NCBI GenBank assembly: GCA_041746635.1 | Contig: JBGTGQ010000014.1 | Location: 30,004 to 94,003, forward strand | Source of the DNA: CAMASH01 sp041746635 | GTDB lineage: Bacteria > Verrucomicrobiota > Verrucomicrobiia > Chthoniobacterales > Terrimicrobiaceae | DNA: 64,000 nt | Direction of reading: 5' to 3' | Part shown: positions 27,013 through 35,377 of the stretch, one piece after another | Layout of the letters: each line of letters opens with the position of its first letter | Numbering within the stretch: position 1 is the stretch's first letter | The notes under the pieces: generated by a model | Database searches by the model: none | What the model was told of the DNA's origin: nothing | The model's input: only the letters and a program-made list of their open reading frames with translations | Position numbers and translations under genes: made by a program

Positions 27013-27154
27013 AGGCGGAAGTCAGAAGTTGGAAGTCGGGAAGCATTCCGGAAGGTCGCCAGACTTCCACTCCCGAGGTTGGTGCTCGCGACCTCAATTC
27101 CATCTGCCTTTCCTCCAAACTTCCGTCTTCCGACTTCCGACTTCCGCCTTCGCC
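27013..27154. repeat. Repeat-filled spacer inside the nuo operon (between nuoJ and nuoK)
   Basis: The left arm begins GAAGGCGGAAGTCAGAAGTT right after the nuoJ stop. The right arm ends CCGACTTCCGACTTCCGCCT just before the nuoK ATG, and the arms are largely complementary. Each arm has a GGAAGTC-type short tandem period. It could form a long imperfect stem in the mRNA. Confidence 0.8.
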
Positions 27155-27478
27155 ATGACCCCCACCCTCGCGCATTACCTCATCGTCAGCGGAGTGCTCT
27201 TCACCATCGGGCTGGCCGGCGTGATGCTGCGGCGCAATATCATCATTATTTTCATGTGCCTCGAGCTGATGCTTAACGCCGCCAACCTCTCCCTCGTGGC
27301 CTTTTCCCGTTACAATCTTTCGATGGAAGGCATGCCGAATTACAACGGCCAGGTTCTCGTGTTTTTCATCATCACGGTGGCGGCGGCGGAGGTCGCGGTC
27401 GGCCTCGCCATCATTGTCGCCCTTTTCCGCGCCCGGCAAACCACCCACGTCGAGGATCTCGACCGCATGAAATTTTAA
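27155..27478 (+). CDS. nuoK: NADH-quinone oxidoreductase subunit K
   Basis: A 107-residue, three-helix subunit of the complex I proton path. It has HYLIVSGVLFTIGLAGVMLR, NIIIIFMCLELMLNAANLSL with the conserved membrane Glu in CLEL, and VAAAEVAVGLAIIVALFR with the second conserved Glu (AAEVAVGLA). I start at the ATG at 27155; longer readings upstream run through the repeat spacer. nuoL starts seven bases after the stop. Confidence 0.96.
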   Translation: MTPTLAHYLIVSGVLFTIGLAGVMLRRNIIIIFMCLELMLNAANLSLVAFSRYNLSMEGMPNYNGQVLVFFIITVAAAEVAVGLAIIVALFRARQTTHVEDLDRMKF

Positions 27479-27484
27479 ATTCTC

Positions 27485-29302
27485 ATGAACGCCGCGACGG
27501 TTCCCTGGATTATTCTTTTCACCCCGCTCATTGCCGCGGTGGTCATTCTGTTTTTCGGGAAATACTCGAAACCATTCAGCGCCGGAGTGGCCATCGGTGC
27601 CGCCCTCATTTGCGGTTTCTTGAGCTGGTGGCTTTTTGGTCAGCCGGATGCGACCGTGGCCAACAGCTTTTCCTGGCTGAGTCTGCCGGGAGGGTTCACC
27701 ATTCCGATTGGGGTCACGGTGGACCACTTGAGCAAAGTGATGCTCGTGGTGGTCAATACCATCGCGCCGATCGTCTTCATTTACTCCCTCGGCTACATGG
27801 CCCACGAAGAGGGCTACTGGCGCTATTTCGCCGGCTTGTCGCTCTTCCTGTTCTCCATGCTGGGCATCGTGCTGGCGGACAATTTTCTGATGATGTTCAT
27901 CTTCTGGGAACTGGTCGGAGTGAGTTCCTACATCCTCATCGGACACTATTACTCAAAAGACTCCGCCGCCGACGCCAGCAAGCAGGCCTTCCTTGTCAAC
28001 CGCATTGGCGACTTTGGCTTCATGCTCGGCATCCTCACGTTCTGGGGTCTGACCGGCTCGGTCGTCTTCAGTGAGATCTTCCAAAAAATTCCCGCGCTGG
28101 AAACCCACGGCCTCTATCTGGCCATCGCCTGCGTATTGATCTTTTGCGGCACCGTGGGCAAATCCGCCCAGCTTCCGCTCCACGTCTGGCTGCCGAACTC
28201 GATGGAAGGCCCGACTCCGGTTTCCTCCCTGCTCCACGCCGCCACCATGGTCGCGGCTGGCGTTTACATGCTGGCGCGGTTTTTCCCGGTGCTCGAACAC
28301 GTGCCCGACGCCCGTCTCGTCATCGCCTGGGTCGGCGGTATCACCTGTCTGGCGGCGGGATTGATGGCCACACAGCAAAACGACATTAAACGCATCCTCG
28401 CCTACTCGACCATCTCGCAGCTCGGCTACATGGTACTGGGCGTCGGGGTGGCCGAAACGTGGGACGTCCCGATGTTTCATCTTTTCACCCACGCGTTTTT
28501 CAAATGTCTGCTCTTCCTCTGCGCCGGATCGGTCATCGTGAGCATGCATCATGAGCAAGACATCTGGAAGATGGGCGCGCTGAAAAACAAGATGCCCTTC
28601 ACGTTTCTCTGCACCATCGCCGGAACGCTGGCCCTCACCGGTTTCGGCTTCGGAAGTTTTGGTTTCAGCGGCTTCTACAGCAAGGACCTCATTATCCTGT
28701 GGGCCCTGGCCAAGTCCCCCTTCCTCGGTTGGATCGCCGTTCTCACCGCCGGGCTCACCGCGTTTTATATGTTCCGTCTGCTGATCGTGGTCTTTCTCAG
28801 CATCCCGCGCAGCGAAGAAGCCAAAAAGGCGCACGAGTCGCCCCTCATCATGGTTATTCCGCTCATCCTGCTGGCCCTCCCCGCCATCGGCGCGGGCTGG
28901 CCCTTCATCGAGCATATTTTCTTCAAAACCACGGAGCCTACGGATGTGCCGCATATCGTTCACTTCGCGCTGCTGGCCATGTTCCTCGGTGGCGCGGGGC
29001 TGGCTTGGGCCCTCTACGCCCGGGCCGTGAAGGATCCGGTATTCATCCCGCTCTTCGCCAACCGCCTCTACATCGACTACCTCTACACTTGGATCGTCAA
29101 AGTTTTCCACGACGGACTGGCTTGGCTCGCCGGCTGGGCCGACCGCTGGATTGTTGATCTCTTCGTGGCGCAGATTCCCAGCAAACTGACTTGGGCCTGC
29201 GGTTACGTGATGCGCTTTCTTCAAATCGGCAATATCCAGGCCTACGCCTTTTTCTTTGGCGCCGGCGTGGTTGGACTCATTTACCTCCTGATCGCACGAT
29301 GA
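27485..29302 (+). CDS. nuoL: NADH-quinone oxidoreductase subunit L
   Basis: Antiporter-like proton-pumping subunit at the distal end of the complex I membrane arm, 605 residues. Diagnostic parts are MMFIFWELVGVSSYILIGHY with the coupling Glu, WLPNSMEGPTPVSSLLHAAT with MVAAGVYMLAR, and ILAYSTISQLGYMVLGVGVA. A long C-terminal stretch corresponds to the lateral helix HL and the last membrane helix (AYAFFFGAGVVGLIYLLIAR). The length is typical. The stop overlaps the nuoM ATG in an ATGA arrangement. Confidence 0.97.
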   Translation: MNAATVPWIILFTPLIAAVVILFFGKYSKPFSAGVAIGAALICGFLSWWLFGQPDATVANSFSWLSLPGGFTIPIGVTVDHLSKVMLVVVNTIAPIVFIYSLGYMAHEEGYWRYFAGLSLFLFSMLGIVLADNFLMMFIFWELVGVSSYILIGHYYSKDSAADASKQAFLVNRIGDFGFMLGILTFWGLTGSVVFSEIFQKIPALETHGLYLAIACVLIFCGTVGKSAQLPLHVWLPNSMEGPTPVSSLLHAATMVAAGVYMLARFFPVLEHVPDARLVIAWVGGITCLAAGLMATQQNDIKRILAYSTISQLGYMVLGVGVAETWDVPMFHLFTHAFFKCLLFLCAGSVIVSMHHEQDIWKMGALKNKMPFTFLCTIAGTLALTGFGFGSFGFSGFYSKDLIILWALAKSPFLGWIAVLTAGLTAFYMFRLLIVVFLSIPRSEEAKKAHESPLIMVIPLILLALPAIGAGWPFIEHIFFKTTEPTDVPHIVHFALLAMFLGGAGLAWALYARAVKDPVFIPLFANRLYIDYLYTWIVKVFHDGLAWLAGWADRWIVDLFVAQIPSKLTWACGYVMRFLQIGNIQAYAFFFGAGVVGLIYLLIAR

Positions 29303-30828
29303 GTCCCTTGCTTGCCCTCATTCTTCTGCCTATCGCCGGAGCGGTTTTCGGCCTCGCGGGATTTCCCGCCCGCAAGGCGGCCATCACTGCCGCCGCCCTC
29401 AACCTAGTGGCCTGCGTCGCGCTCCTCGCTTCCTACCAGTTCGACCAAGGCGGCTTTCAATTTCTCAGCTCCTGCCCGGCCCTCCCCTCGCTGGGGATCT
29501 CCTTCACGTTGGGAGCGGATGGCCTCAGCCTTGGCATGTTGTTGCTCTCCACCGTGGTCACGCTGGCTGCGGTCTGCGTGGCCCGGGCACCCCAAAACAA
29601 CGTGCATTGGTTTTACGCCAGTCTGCTCTTCATTTCGGCGGGAGCCATCGGAGCCTTCGCCTCGGTGGACGCCTTCTTTTTCTACATGTTTCATGAACTG
29701 GCCCTCATTCCCACCTTCCTGCTCATCGGCATTTGGGGTTCGGGCGATCGCCAGGCGGCGGCGTGGAAAATCACCGTCTATCTGGCCTTCGGCAGCTTCG
29801 TATTGCTGATCGGGCTGATCGGGCTTTACCTGTCCATGCCCGTTGGGGCCCGCTCGTTCGACATGCGGGCCATTGCCGAGCACGCCCAGATGGGAACGCT
29901 CTTTGCCCACGACACGGTGCACAGCTTTTCGATCTTTGGATTCGAATACCTTTCCATCACCCACGCTCAGGTTGTTTACCTGCTCCTCTTCCTGGGCTTC
30001 GGCGTGCTGGTCTCGCTCTTTCCCTTCCACACCTGGGCACCGCAGGCCTACGCTTCCGCTCCGGCTCCGGCGGCCATGCTCCATGCCGGAGTGCTGAAAA
30101 AATTTGGCCTCTACGGCATCATCCGTCTGGTCACACCAATTTTCCCGCCCCACATCGCCAGCCCCTTCAACACCCTGCTGCTCGTCCTCCTGCTGGGAAA
30201 TATTCTCTACGTCGGACTCGTTACCATCTCGCAGCGCAAACTAGATCTCATGCTGGGCTATTCCAGCGTGATGCACATGGGCTACATCTTTCTTGGCCTC
30301 GTCGCCTGGAACCAGATCGGCCTCAACGGCGCGGCGTTCATGCTCATCGCCCACGGACTCTCCATCGCCGCTCTTTTCGCTCTTTCCGGCGAACTGCGCG
30401 AACGCACGGGAACGCTGGATTTCGGCGAGCTGGGGGGATTGGCTAAAGTCGTTCCAACCTTTGGCCTTCTTTTCGGCTTCGCCGCCATGGCCTCCATCGG
30501 GTTACCGGGATTTGCCAATTTCGCCGGTGAACTTATGGTCTTTTTCGGTGCTTTTTCTGCCGGTGTGCCATCGCGGGACAGCTTCTTCAACAATTTCCAA
30601 ATCGCCACGGTGATTGCCGTCTGGGGCGTGGTGATCTCCGCCGTGTACATGCTCCGCGCCTACCGCCGCATTTTCATGGGTCCGCTGGTGGACCGCTGGA
30701 AATCTCTGGCCGAAATCGCGCCGCTGCCGAAACTCTGCGTGGCCGGCCTCATCCTGCTTCTGCTTGTCGTCGGGTTCTGTCCGCAGTTGCTGCTTAACCT
30801 CATCTCGCCCGCTCTGATCCGGCCATGA
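29299..30828 (+). CDS. nuoM: NADH-quinone oxidoreductase subunit M
   Basis: Antiporter-like subunit M, 509 residues from the ATG at 29299. The signature regions are FYMFHELALIPTFLLIGIWG with the conserved Glu, FPFHTWAPQAYASAPAPAAM followed by LHAGVLKKFGLYGIIR, and LMLGYSSVMHMGYIFLGLVA. The coupling Lys lie in the middle of the protein as in other NuoM. It overlaps nuoL and nuoN by four bases on each side, so L, M and N are probably translated by coupling. Confidence 0.97.
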   Translation: MSPLLALILLPIAGAVFGLAGFPARKAAITAAALNLVACVALLASYQFDQGGFQFLSSCPALPSLGISFTLGADGLSLGMLLLSTVVTLAAVCVARAPQNNVHWFYASLLFISAGAIGAFASVDAFFFYMFHELALIPTFLLIGIWGSGDRQAAAWKITVYLAFGSFVLLIGLIGLYLSMPVGARSFDMRAIAEHAQMGTLFAHDTVHSFSIFGFEYLSITHAQVVYLLLFLGFGVLVSLFPFHTWAPQAYASAPAPAAMLHAGVLKKFGLYGIIRLVTPIFPPHIASPFNTLLLVLLLGNILYVGLVTISQRKLDLMLGYSSVMHMGYIFLGLVAWNQIGLNGAAFMLIAHGLSIAALFALSGELRERTGTLDFGELGGLAKVVPTFGLLFGFAAMASIGLPGFANFAGELMVFFGAFSAGVPSRDSFFNNFQIATVIAVWGVVISAVYMLRAYRRIFMGPLVDRWKSLAEIAPLPKLCVAGLILLLLVVGFCPQLLLNLISPALIRP

Positions 30829-32267
30829 CCGCCTTTCTTTTATCTCCGGAGTTCCGAGTAGTCTTTCTCGGCATTTTCCTACTCATGCTGGACTCGTTCA
30901 CCAGCGCGAACAAACGCTACATCGCCTGGGCCGGCATCATCGGCTTGGTTGTTCTGTTCGGTTTTTCCTTCCTCCCGGGTCTGCCCGAGGGGGTGTTTCC
31001 CGCCGGATTTTATCTCAGTGATCCGACGGCCATTTTCTTCAAGCGTTACATGCTGCTCGCGACCATTTTGACCATTGCCCTGGCTTTGGATTATTCGCGG
31101 GTTTATGAAGAGTTCATCCCCGCCGGGCGTCCAGGCGCCGGCTTGGGGGAATTTTATATCCTTCCCATTTTTGCCTGTGCGGGATTGATGTGGCTGGTCT
31201 CGGCGGCGGACTTCATCATGATCTTCGTCTCCCTCGAACTGGTGACCATGTGTTTTTACGTGCTTGTCGCCAGCATGCGCAAAAATCTCCTCAGCCTCGA
31301 AGCCGGAGTGAAATATCTCATCCTAGGAGCCCTTTCCACGGGTTTCCTGGTCTATGGCATCACTTGGGTCATCGGACTGACCGGGCAAACCTCGCTGGAG
31401 GGCATTCGCGGAGTTCTGCCCATTGTGCCGCAGGGGTATCAAGTCGCCCTGATGTTCGGCCTTGGCCTTGTGCTGGTGGCCCTCGGTTTCAAGGTCGCCG
31501 CCGTGCCCTTTCAATTCTGGGTGCCCGACGTCTATCAAGGCGCACCCACTCCCGTGACTGCCTATCTTTCGGTCGCCTCCAAGGCCGCCGGTTTCGTTGT
31601 GCTCATGCGCGTGATCGAGCCATTCCTGATCGTTCCAGGCCTGGAGCAAAAAATCGTCAGCGTTCTGACCGTTCTCGCCGCGCTTACGCTCATCTACGGA
31701 AACCTCGCCGCCCTGCCCCAAATCAACTTCAAACGCCTGCTCGCCTACTCCAGCATCGCCCACGCGGGCTACTTGCTGGTCGGCGTGGCCAGCGTGGGAG
31801 CCGACGCCTCGGGACCTGCTGTCGGATTCTATCTTGGCGGATATTTGCTCATGACCTTCCTCGCCTTTCTTGTGCTCGTCCATGTCGGGCGCGTCACGGG
31901 CGGTGATGATATTTCCGATTTCAACGGCCTGGGCCGCCGCTCGCCCGTTCTCGCGCTCGGCCTGTTAATCGCCATGCTTTCCCTCGCTGGACTGCCCTTC
32001 ACCGTGGGATTCCTCGGCAAATTCCTGATCTTTGAAGCCGCCATGCAAAGCCATCAATACCTCCTCGTCGTCCTCGGCGCGGTGACCGTGGCATGCGGCT
32101 TCTACTATTATCTCAAGGTCGTTCGCGCCATGTACTGGCAGCCGGTCGTTGCCGACGCCCCGGACATAGCGGTGCCGGCCTTCACCAAACTCCTCATCGC
32201 CCTCCTCAGCGCGGCCATCATCATTTTCGGCATCTACCCCCAGCCGCTCCTTGCCATGCTGCGGTAG
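30825..32267 (+). CDS. nuoN: NADH-quinone oxidoreductase subunit N
   Basis: Antiporter-like subunit N, 480 residues, last gene of the nuo run. It shows DFIMIFVSLELVTMCFYVLV with the conserved Glu, PFQFWVPDVYQGAPTPVTAY followed by LSVASKAAGF, and RLLAYSSIAHAGYLLVGVAS. The C-terminus has about three further helices ending at PQPLLAMLR. The start overlaps nuoM. A repeat-filled spacer of 158 bases follows, so the transcript probably ends here. Confidence 0.97.
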   Translation: MTAFLLSPEFRVVFLGIFLLMLDSFTSANKRYIAWAGIIGLVVLFGFSFLPGLPEGVFPAGFYLSDPTAIFFKRYMLLATILTIALALDYSRVYEEFIPAGRPGAGLGEFYILPIFACAGLMWLVSAADFIMIFVSLELVTMCFYVLVASMRKNLLSLEAGVKYLILGALSTGFLVYGITWVIGLTGQTSLEGIRGVLPIVPQGYQVALMFGLGLVLVALGFKVAAVPFQFWVPDVYQGAPTPVTAYLSVASKAAGFVVLMRVIEPFLIVPGLEQKIVSVLTVLAALTLIYGNLAALPQINFKRLLAYSSIAHAGYLLVGVASVGADASGPAVGFYLGGYLLMTFLAFLVLVHVGRVTGGDDISDFNGLGRRSPVLALGLLIAMLSLAGLPFTVGFLGKFLIFEAAMQSHQYLLVVLGAVTVACGFYYYLKVVRAMYWQPVVADAPDIAVPAFTKLLIALLSAAIIIFGIYPQPLLAMLR

Positions 32268-32282
32268 GGGGGGGTGGCTTCG

Positions 32283-32384
32283 GAATTTAGCCACAAAAGA
32301 GCACAAAGATCGCAAAGATGAACTTTGATTTCTTTGCCGATTTCGTCATTTTTTCGCGCTCCCTGCACTCTTTTGCGGCCAGGA
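32283..32384. repeat. Inverted repeat after nuoN
   Basis: TTAGCCACAAAAGAGCACAA at about 32287 is complementary in part to GCACTCTTTTGCGGCC at about 32366. Short CACAAAG-type periods lie inside the left arm. Confidence 0.6.
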
Positions 32385-32425
32385 TTTCCTTCGTCCTTCC
32401 TCATTTTTAATTCGTCACTCCCATC

Positions 32426-33388
32426 ATGCCCGCTGTTGACAAACCCCTGCAGGAACTTCGCGAATACTACGGCATCTCCCCGCGTCCGGGTGATTTCGAT
32501 GCCTACTGGGAAAAAGCCCTGGCCGAGCTCGAAGCCACCGACCCCGCGCCCGTCCTCGAACCCACCAAGACCATCAACCCCCGCAACGCCGAGACCTTCG
32601 ACCTTTGGTTCACCGGCGTCGGAGGCGCCCGCATTTATGCGAAATATCTGCGTCCGAAAAACGCGGCTAAGCCTCATCCCGCCGTCCTGCAATTTCATGG
32701 CTACTCCGGAGCGAGTGGCGACTGGAACGACAAGTTAAACTTCGTCAGCGAGGGCCTGGCCATCGCCGCTCTCGACTGCCGCGGCCAAGGCGGACGCAGT
32801 GAGGACAACACCCCGGTCAAGGGCAATACCCACCAAGGACACTTCATCCGCGGGCTGGACGACTCGCCGGAAAAACTCCTTTTTCGCAGCATCTTTCTCG
32901 ACACCGCCCAGCTCGCCCGCGTGGTCATGAGCTTTGACGAAGTGGACGCCACCCGCGTAGGCACCACCGGAGGCTCACAAGGCGGCGCTCTCTCCATCGC
33001 CTGCGCCGCCCTCGTCCCCCAAATCAAACGCTGCGTGTCCGTGTATCCCTTTCTCTCCGACTACAAACGCGTTTGGGACATGGATCTGGCCAAGGACGCC
33101 TACGCCGAACTGAAGACTTTCTTTCGCCTCTTCGATCCCCGTCACGAGCGTGAAGACGACATCTTCACCCGCCTCGGCTACATCGACGTGAAGAACCTCG
33201 CCCCGCGCATCAAGGCCGAAACCCTCATGGGCCTGTCCCTCATGGACACCATCTGCCCGCCCTCCACGCAGTTTGCCGTCTTCAATAATATCTCGGCCAA
33301 AAAAGACGCCGTCCTCTACCCCGATTTCGGCCACGAGGGCCTGCCCGGCTTCAACGACCGCGCCTTCGATTTCCTGATTGGTTTGTAA
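32426..33388 (+). CDS. Acetyl xylan esterase / cephalosporin-C deacetylase family (CE7)
   Basis: A 320-residue alpha/beta hydrolase of the AXE1 type, which removes acetyl groups from xylan and xylo-oligosaccharides. The family pattern is clear: AVLQFHGYSGASGDW, IAALDCRGQGGRSED, HFIRGLDDSPEKLLFRSIFL and nucleophile elbow GTTGGSQGGALSIA (Ser near 183). LMGLSLMDTICPPSTQFAVF carries the Asp near 273, and DFGHEGLPGF the His near 302. The triad is complete. No signal peptide is seen, so it is probably cytoplasmic and acts on imported oligosaccharides. It is not in an obvious polysaccharide-utilisation locus here. Confidence 0.92.
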   Translation: MPAVDKPLQELREYYGISPRPGDFDAYWEKALAELEATDPAPVLEPTKTINPRNAETFDLWFTGVGGARIYAKYLRPKNAAKPHPAVLQFHGYSGASGDWNDKLNFVSEGLAIAALDCRGQGGRSEDNTPVKGNTHQGHFIRGLDDSPEKLLFRSIFLDTAQLARVVMSFDEVDATRVGTTGGSQGGALSIACAALVPQIKRCVSVYPFLSDYKRVWDMDLAKDAYAELKTFFRLFDPRHEREDDIFTRLGYIDVKNLAPRIKAETLMGLSLMDTICPPSTQFAVFNNISAKKDAVLYPDFGHEGLPGFNDRAFDFLIGL

Positions 33389-33493
33389 CTTACGCGTCCG
33401 GCGGTTCGAAAGATTGATGCGGACGAGAACGCCCCAAGCTTTGCCCGAATGTTCCAACTTGAAAAAATACGCATGCGCTGGAAGAGTATGCAT

Positions 33494-33733
33494 ATGAAGT
33501 CCCGCGTCACCCTCACCTTGGAGCCGAAAATCTCTCATCAGGCCAAAATCGCCGCCCGTGCACGGGGCATGAGCTTTTCGGGGCTGGTCGAGCGTTTGCT
33601 TCTGGACGAACTGAAGGGATCGCCTGCTGCCCGAGCCCGCCAATCGTTTTCCCAACGCTGGAACGGACGGCTGTCCGTCTCCCCAAAAGCCGGAGCCCGG
33701 TTCGAAAAACTCCGCAAAAAGCACGCTTTGTAG
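33494..33733 (+). CDS. Ribbon-helix-helix antitoxin-like protein (DUF6364 type)
   Basis: A 79-residue basic protein. The N-terminus VTLTLEPKISHQAKIAARAR followed by GMSFSGLVERLLLDEL has the strand-helix-helix layout of a ribbon-helix-helix DNA-binding antitoxin. A flexible C-terminal tail (about 45-79) probably wraps the toxin. It starts 10 bases before a PIN-domain gene, the usual antitoxin-toxin order. The likely role is to neutralise that nuclease and repress the pair by binding its promoter. An ATG at 33488 two codons upstream is equally possible. Confidence 0.75.
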   Translation: MKSRVTLTLEPKISHQAKIAARARGMSFSGLVERLLLDELKGSPAARARQSFSQRWNGRLSVSPKAGARFEKLRKKHAL

Positions 33734-33743
33734 CCAACAGCTC

Positions 33744-34139
33744 ATGCGCATCCTTCTCGACTGCGACGTGTTGTTGGATGTCGCCCTGAACCGGCTTCCC
33801 CATGCCGCCTCCAGCGGTGCGGTGCTGGATTGGGCGGAGAACCATCCTGGAAAGGCCTGCGTGGCCTGGCATACCGTTTCCAACCTGCATTACCTCTGCG
33901 ACGACGGAGCTGCCGGTTTTATCCGCGAACTGCTCGAATTTTCCGAAATTCCCGCCACTGGCACGGACGATTTGCGCCGGGCTCTCGATCTTGGCTTTGC
34001 CGATCTCGAGGATGCCATGCAAGTGGCGGCGGCCCTGCTCTTCGGAGCGCAAATCATCGTGACGAGAAATCTCAAGGACTACCGAAAATCGCCCGTCAAG
34101 GTCATGTCTCCGGAAGATGTCATACTTCGATTTTCGTGA
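33744..34139 (+). CDS. PIN-domain ribonuclease toxin (VapC-like)
   Basis: A 131-residue PIN-fold nuclease, toxin partner of the preceding ribbon-helix-helix gene. Acidic metal ligands are visible in RILLDCDVLLDVALN at the N-terminus, ADLEDAMQVAAALLFGAQII near residues 88-110, and the family ending TRNLKDYRKSPVKVMSPEDV. VapC-type PIN toxins cut specific tRNAs or rRNA when freed from antitoxin. The sequence is full-length and shows no damage, so the pair is probably functional. Confidence 0.82.
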   Translation: MRILLDCDVLLDVALNRLPHAASSGAVLDWAENHPGKACVAWHTVSNLHYLCDDGAAGFIRELLEFSEIPATGTDDLRRALDLGFADLEDAMQVAAALLFGAQIIVTRNLKDYRKSPVKVMSPEDVILRFS

Positions 34140-34198
34140 ATACGTTCTGAAATCCGGTTAGGATTTGCCCACAGGCCGCCTTTTGCTAGCTTACGCGC

Positions 34199-34467
34199 AT
34201 GGACGCTGTGGAAATCATTGATGAGATCAGGCATCTGTCGGCCGTCGAGCAGGCGCGAGTAGTGCCCTTCGTCCGCCAGCTCGATGAAGCGCGGCAATGG
34301 ACCGGTCCGGAACTGAGCGAGGCGGCGGCCAGGATGACCGCTGAGGGCGACCGGCCAAGGCACAGGCCCAATGGGGCCAAATTGCGGCGGGTTTCTACGG
34401 CAAGTTGCCGGATGCCAAAAGTTCGCCGATTCGGTTTAGATTTGCCCGCAATGGCGCGAAAGAGTAA
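34199..34467 (+). pseudogene. Frameshifted small gene, antitoxin-like hypothetical protein
   Basis: The first 51 codons from ATG 34199 read as a helical acidic protein (MDAVEIIDEIRHLSAVEQAR, then VVPFVRQLDEA and LSEAAARMTAEGD). After that the frame turns basic and unnatural. Moving by one base at about 34350, as if a C were lost from GACCCGGCC, restores a sensible sequence, AKAQAQWGQIAAGFYGKLPD, that ends at TAA 34465-34467. This looks like a single-base deletion in a small gene from families often found beside DUF2442 and toxin-antitoxin genes. A sequencing error is possible. No function is claimed. Confidence 0.55.
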
Positions 34468-34554
34468 GCGGAATTGCACAAGGAGGAACTGCTTTCCGAT
34501 TGGCAACTTCTGGAACAAGGCCGCAAGCCTTCCCCAATCACGCCTTTGCAGTAA
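34465..34554 (+). pseudogene. C-terminal relic of a DUF4160 gene
   Basis: Directly after the TAA, in the same frame, the bases encode AELHKEELLSDWQLLEQGRK followed by PSPITPLQ and a stop. This matches the characteristic end of DUF4160 proteins (WAELHxEELxxNW...PIxPL), with the TAA in place of the usual Trp codon. No credible DUF4160 N-terminus remains. DUF4160 and DUF2442 genes are commonly adjacent, and the intact DUF2442 gene starts 10 bases later. The stretch therefore looks like the remains of the first gene of such a pair. Confidence 0.5.
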
Positions 34555-34563
34555 TATAGCTCC

Positions 34564-34866
34564 ATGAACCATCCCATCTACCGCATCACTTCCGTCGAGT
34601 GCGTGGCGCCCTACTCGCTGCGCCTGCGCTTCAACGACGGCCTGACCCGTACGATTGATTTCGAGCCGGTGCTGGAGGGCGAGCTTTACGGCCCGCTGCG
34701 CGATCCGGCGGCTTTTGCCCAAGTCACGCTCGACCCGGAGGTTCATACCGTCGTCTGGCCTTGCGGAGCCGACTTTGATCCGGCCACGCTCCATGATTGG
34801 CCGGAACACGAGGCGGCCTTTCGCGCGGCGGCGGAGAGGTGGAGCCAATCTACGACAGCAGCCTAA
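34564..34866 (+). CDS. DUF2442 protein
   Basis: A 100-residue protein matching DUF2442: YRITSVECVAPYSLRLRFND, GLTRTIDFEPVLEGELYGPL, RDPAAFAQVTLDPEVHTVVW and PCGADFDPATLHDWPE. Members are small and often paired with DUF4160, and the pair has been suggested to behave like a toxin-antitoxin module. The role is not established. Here the partner is reduced to a relic, so this may be an orphan. The start overlaps the end of the frame-extended upstream reading. Confidence 0.85.
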   Translation: MNHPIYRITSVECVAPYSLRLRFNDGLTRTIDFEPVLEGELYGPLRDPAAFAQVTLDPEVHTVVWPCGADFDPATLHDWPEHEAAFRAAAERWSQSTTAA

Positions 34867-34902
34867 CCGGAATCCTGGAGGGGAGCCTCCTGCCTTAGCC
34901 AG

Positions 34903-35367
34903 ATGATGCGCTTTATTCTACCCATGCTCTTGCTGGTGAGCTGCGACGAGGTGCACAAAACTGACAAGCCAACCAACCGCGATGCGGCAATCCGATTGGC
35001 GGATCAACGGTTACCATTGCCTGAGAGCGCTTCGGATGTTCTTTTCCGACTTTCTGGAGGGACCCAAAACTGGGATCTTTTTCTATCTTTCCATGCACCC
35101 CTCTCTAAAATTGACAAACTGATTGTCGACGAGATCGGGCGAGCTGCAAAGATTGACGTAGATACTGAAGCTGAGGCGAGAGAGCGGATCTTTAAAAAAT
35201 TCCCGATCGAGCAACGTGCATCTCCGGCAGGTATACCATTCCGCACACCACAATGGTGGAAGCCCGACGCAATTAAGACCGGTTACTTCGTCGGGCTTGA
35301 TCCCAGCGGTCCATATTTTTGGGTAGATACATCTTCACAGAGATGTTTCTTCTTCCAACACTACTGA
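34903..35367 (+). CDS. Hypothetical lipoprotein
   Basis: I do not recognise this 154-residue protein. It begins with a short lipoprotein signal: MMRFILPMLLLVSCDEVHKT, with lipobox LVSC and the lipidated Cys at residue 14. The mature part is mixed alpha/beta (VLFRLSGGTQNWDLFLSFHA and IKTGYFVGLDPSGPYFWVDT). Asp follows the Cys, which in enterobacteria favours inner-membrane retention; the rule may differ here. Its DNA is noticeably more AT-rich than its neighbours, which hints at recent arrival. It converges with uvrA, leaving ten bases between stop codons. Confidence 0.6.
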   Translation: MMRFILPMLLLVSCDEVHKTDKPTNRDAAIRLADQRLPLPESASDVLFRLSGGTQNWDLFLSFHAPLSKIDKLIVDEIGRAAKIDVDTEAEARERIFKKFPIEQRASPAGIPFRTPQWWKPDAIKTGYFVGLDPSGPYFWVDTSSQRCFFFQHY

Positions 35368-35377
35368 AAGCTTGGTT

